A DNA stretch of 5,817 nt, taken from contig JAOPVG010000377.1 of NCBI GenBank assembly GCA_025966255.1, positions 1 through 5,817 of the forward strand. Reading direction: 5' to 3'. The notes under the pieces are model-generated. The model was given only the letters and a program-made list of their open reading frames with translations. It made no database searches and was not told the DNA's origin. Positions 5,159-5,817 of this stretch are shown piece by piece. Positions within the stretch are counted from its first letter, which is position 1. Each line of letters starts with the position of its first letter. The translations under genes were made by a program, and so were the position numbers. The stretch is from Jatrophihabitans sp. GTDB lineage: Bacteria > Actinomycetota > Actinomycetes > Mycobacteriales > Jatrophihabitantaceae.

Positions 5159-5817
5159 CTAGCTGCCGGTCAGGTGCTCGGTATGCGTAGTTGTCGGGCG
5201 GCGTTCTGATTCGACGTTGTGGCGTGATCGGCGGGCGGCGTCGATCGCGACCCAGGCGAGAAACGCGACACCGGCGATCACGTAGCCGTTGCCGAATACG
5301 GCGCGTCCGAGTTGCCATCTGAACGTTGTCGCGAGCGGAGGTTTGTTGCAGCCGATGACGAAGAGCGTCAGATAGACCGCAGTGAATGCGTACGACGCCC
5401 GACCACCCGTCCGGAGACCGCCCAGGAGCACGATCGCGGTCGGGATGAACCACACCCAGTGATGGGTCCAGGACACCGGTGAGATCAGGCAACTCGTCGT
5501 TCCCAGTACCGCGAGTGCAAGGAGGCGTTTTCCGTGCGACTCGACCCGGGCCGCAGTCCACAATCCGACCGCCAGTGTGAGGCAGGCGAGGGCGACCCAA
5601 ACCGCGTTGCGAAGCGTCGTGCCCGGCATCGCCCGCTCGAGCGTGGCAAACAGGGATTGGTTGCCTCTGCGCGCGGTGTCTCCGGTGGTCGAACTGTTCA
5701 GCACGCGGTGGAGCCAGAACCGGGTCGAGTCGTGGGGCAGCACCACGTAGCCGATGGCGAGCGTGCCCAGAAATGTGCCCGCAGCGATGAACGCCGACCG
5801 CCATTGGCGGGTGCAGA
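5159..5817 (-). CDS. GT87 (DUF2029) family polyprenol-phosphate-mannose-dependent mannosyltransferase, C-terminal part, truncated by window
   Basis: The frame is open to the window edge, so at least 218 residues are visible and the start is missing; the GTG at 5746 is internal. The visible part begins with a membrane helix (AFIAAGTFLGTLAIGYVVL). An outward loop follows, with DSTRFWLHRVLN and the NQSL motif typical of mycobacterial GT87 enzymes such as PimE and Rv2181. About four further hydrophobic segments come next, with SPVSWTHHWVW between two of them, and then a charged tail of about 30 residues with several His and Thr. Known members are C-type glycosyltransferases that use polyprenyl-phosphate-mannose outside the membrane to build PIM, LM and LAM. 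The catalytic Asp expected in the first loop is outside the window. The acceptor cannot be told. G+C is clearly lower than in phoH2. Confidence 0.85.
   Translation of the reverse strand, partial: CTRQWRSAFIAAGTFLGTLAIGYVVLPHDSTRFWLHRVLNSSTTGDTARRGNQSLFATLERAMPGTTLRNAVWVALACLTLAVGLWTAARVESHGKRLLALAVLGTTSCLISPVSWTHHWVWFIPTAIVLLGGLRTGGRASYAFTAVYLTLFVIGCNKPPLATTFRWQLGRAVFGNGYVIAGVAFLAWVAIDAARRSRHNVESERRPTTTHTEHLTGS

Noticed and set aside
4347..5804. A long open frame of 485 codons on the minus strand, antisense to phoH2 and across the GT87 gene
   Set aside because: It is Arg/His-rich with no recognisable domain, overlaps two well-supported genes, and arises from the high G+C third positions of phoH2.
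1..5817. CRISPR arrays, tRNA or rRNA genes, insertion sequences and prophage genes
   Set aside because: No regularly spaced repeats, no tRNA-like cloverleaf and no transposase or integrase motifs were seen on either strand.

Overview
The window looks like chromosomal DNA from a high-G+C actinobacterium, most likely of the mycobacterial/nocardial or a related lineage. The G+C content is high, GTG starts are common, and two genes have -10-like hexamers placed for leaderless transcription. The gene order also fits: a YyaL-type thioredoxin-domain gene, a hemolysin III gene on the opposite strand, a short-chain Z-prenyl synthase, then a PIN-PhoH gene. From memory this matches the Mycobacterium tuberculosis order Rv1084, Rv1085c, Rv1086 and, a little further on, Rv1095 (phoH2). 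The genus cannot be fixed from the sequence alone.

Layout from left to right. (1) Bases 1-264 are the 3' end of a thioredoxin-domain (DUF255/YyaL) gene on the plus strand. (2) A convergent intergenic region follows, with a near-perfect 48-nt inverted repeat and a third copy of its arm. (3) Bases 349-927, minus strand, encode an unnamed 192-aa protein with a Gly/Arg-rich N-terminus and a ribbon-helix-helix-like C-terminal part. Its promoter region carries a direct ATTACA repeat. (4) Bases 1021-1722, minus strand, encode a seven-helix hemolysin III/PAQR membrane protein. (5) A 176-bp divergent promoter region follows. (6) Bases 1899-2666 encode a cis-prenyltransferase, translationally coupled by a 4-bp overlap to (7) a two-domain rhodanese sulfurtransferase at 2663-3475, followed by a GC-rich terminator-like hairpin. 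(8) A highly structured leader of about 270 bases holds a candidate small ORF that overlaps the next start by 4 bp. (9) Bases 3792-5138 encode a PIN-PhoH (PhoH2-type) RNase/helicase. (10) From 5159 to the window edge, minus strand, is the C-terminal part of a GT87-type membrane mannosyltransferase, with visibly lower G+C.

Functionally this is mostly a housekeeping neighbourhood rather than a defence or mobile island. The prenyl synthase (short-chain Z-prenyl precursor for decaprenyl phosphate) and the GT87 enzyme (polyprenyl-phosphate-mannose dependent in known members) both belong to lipid-linked cell-envelope glycan chemistry. PhoH2 belongs to RNA turnover or toxin-antitoxin-like biology. 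The two places most worth a second look are the phoH2 leader with its overlapping small ORF, and the RHH-like gene with its repeat-bearing promoter.
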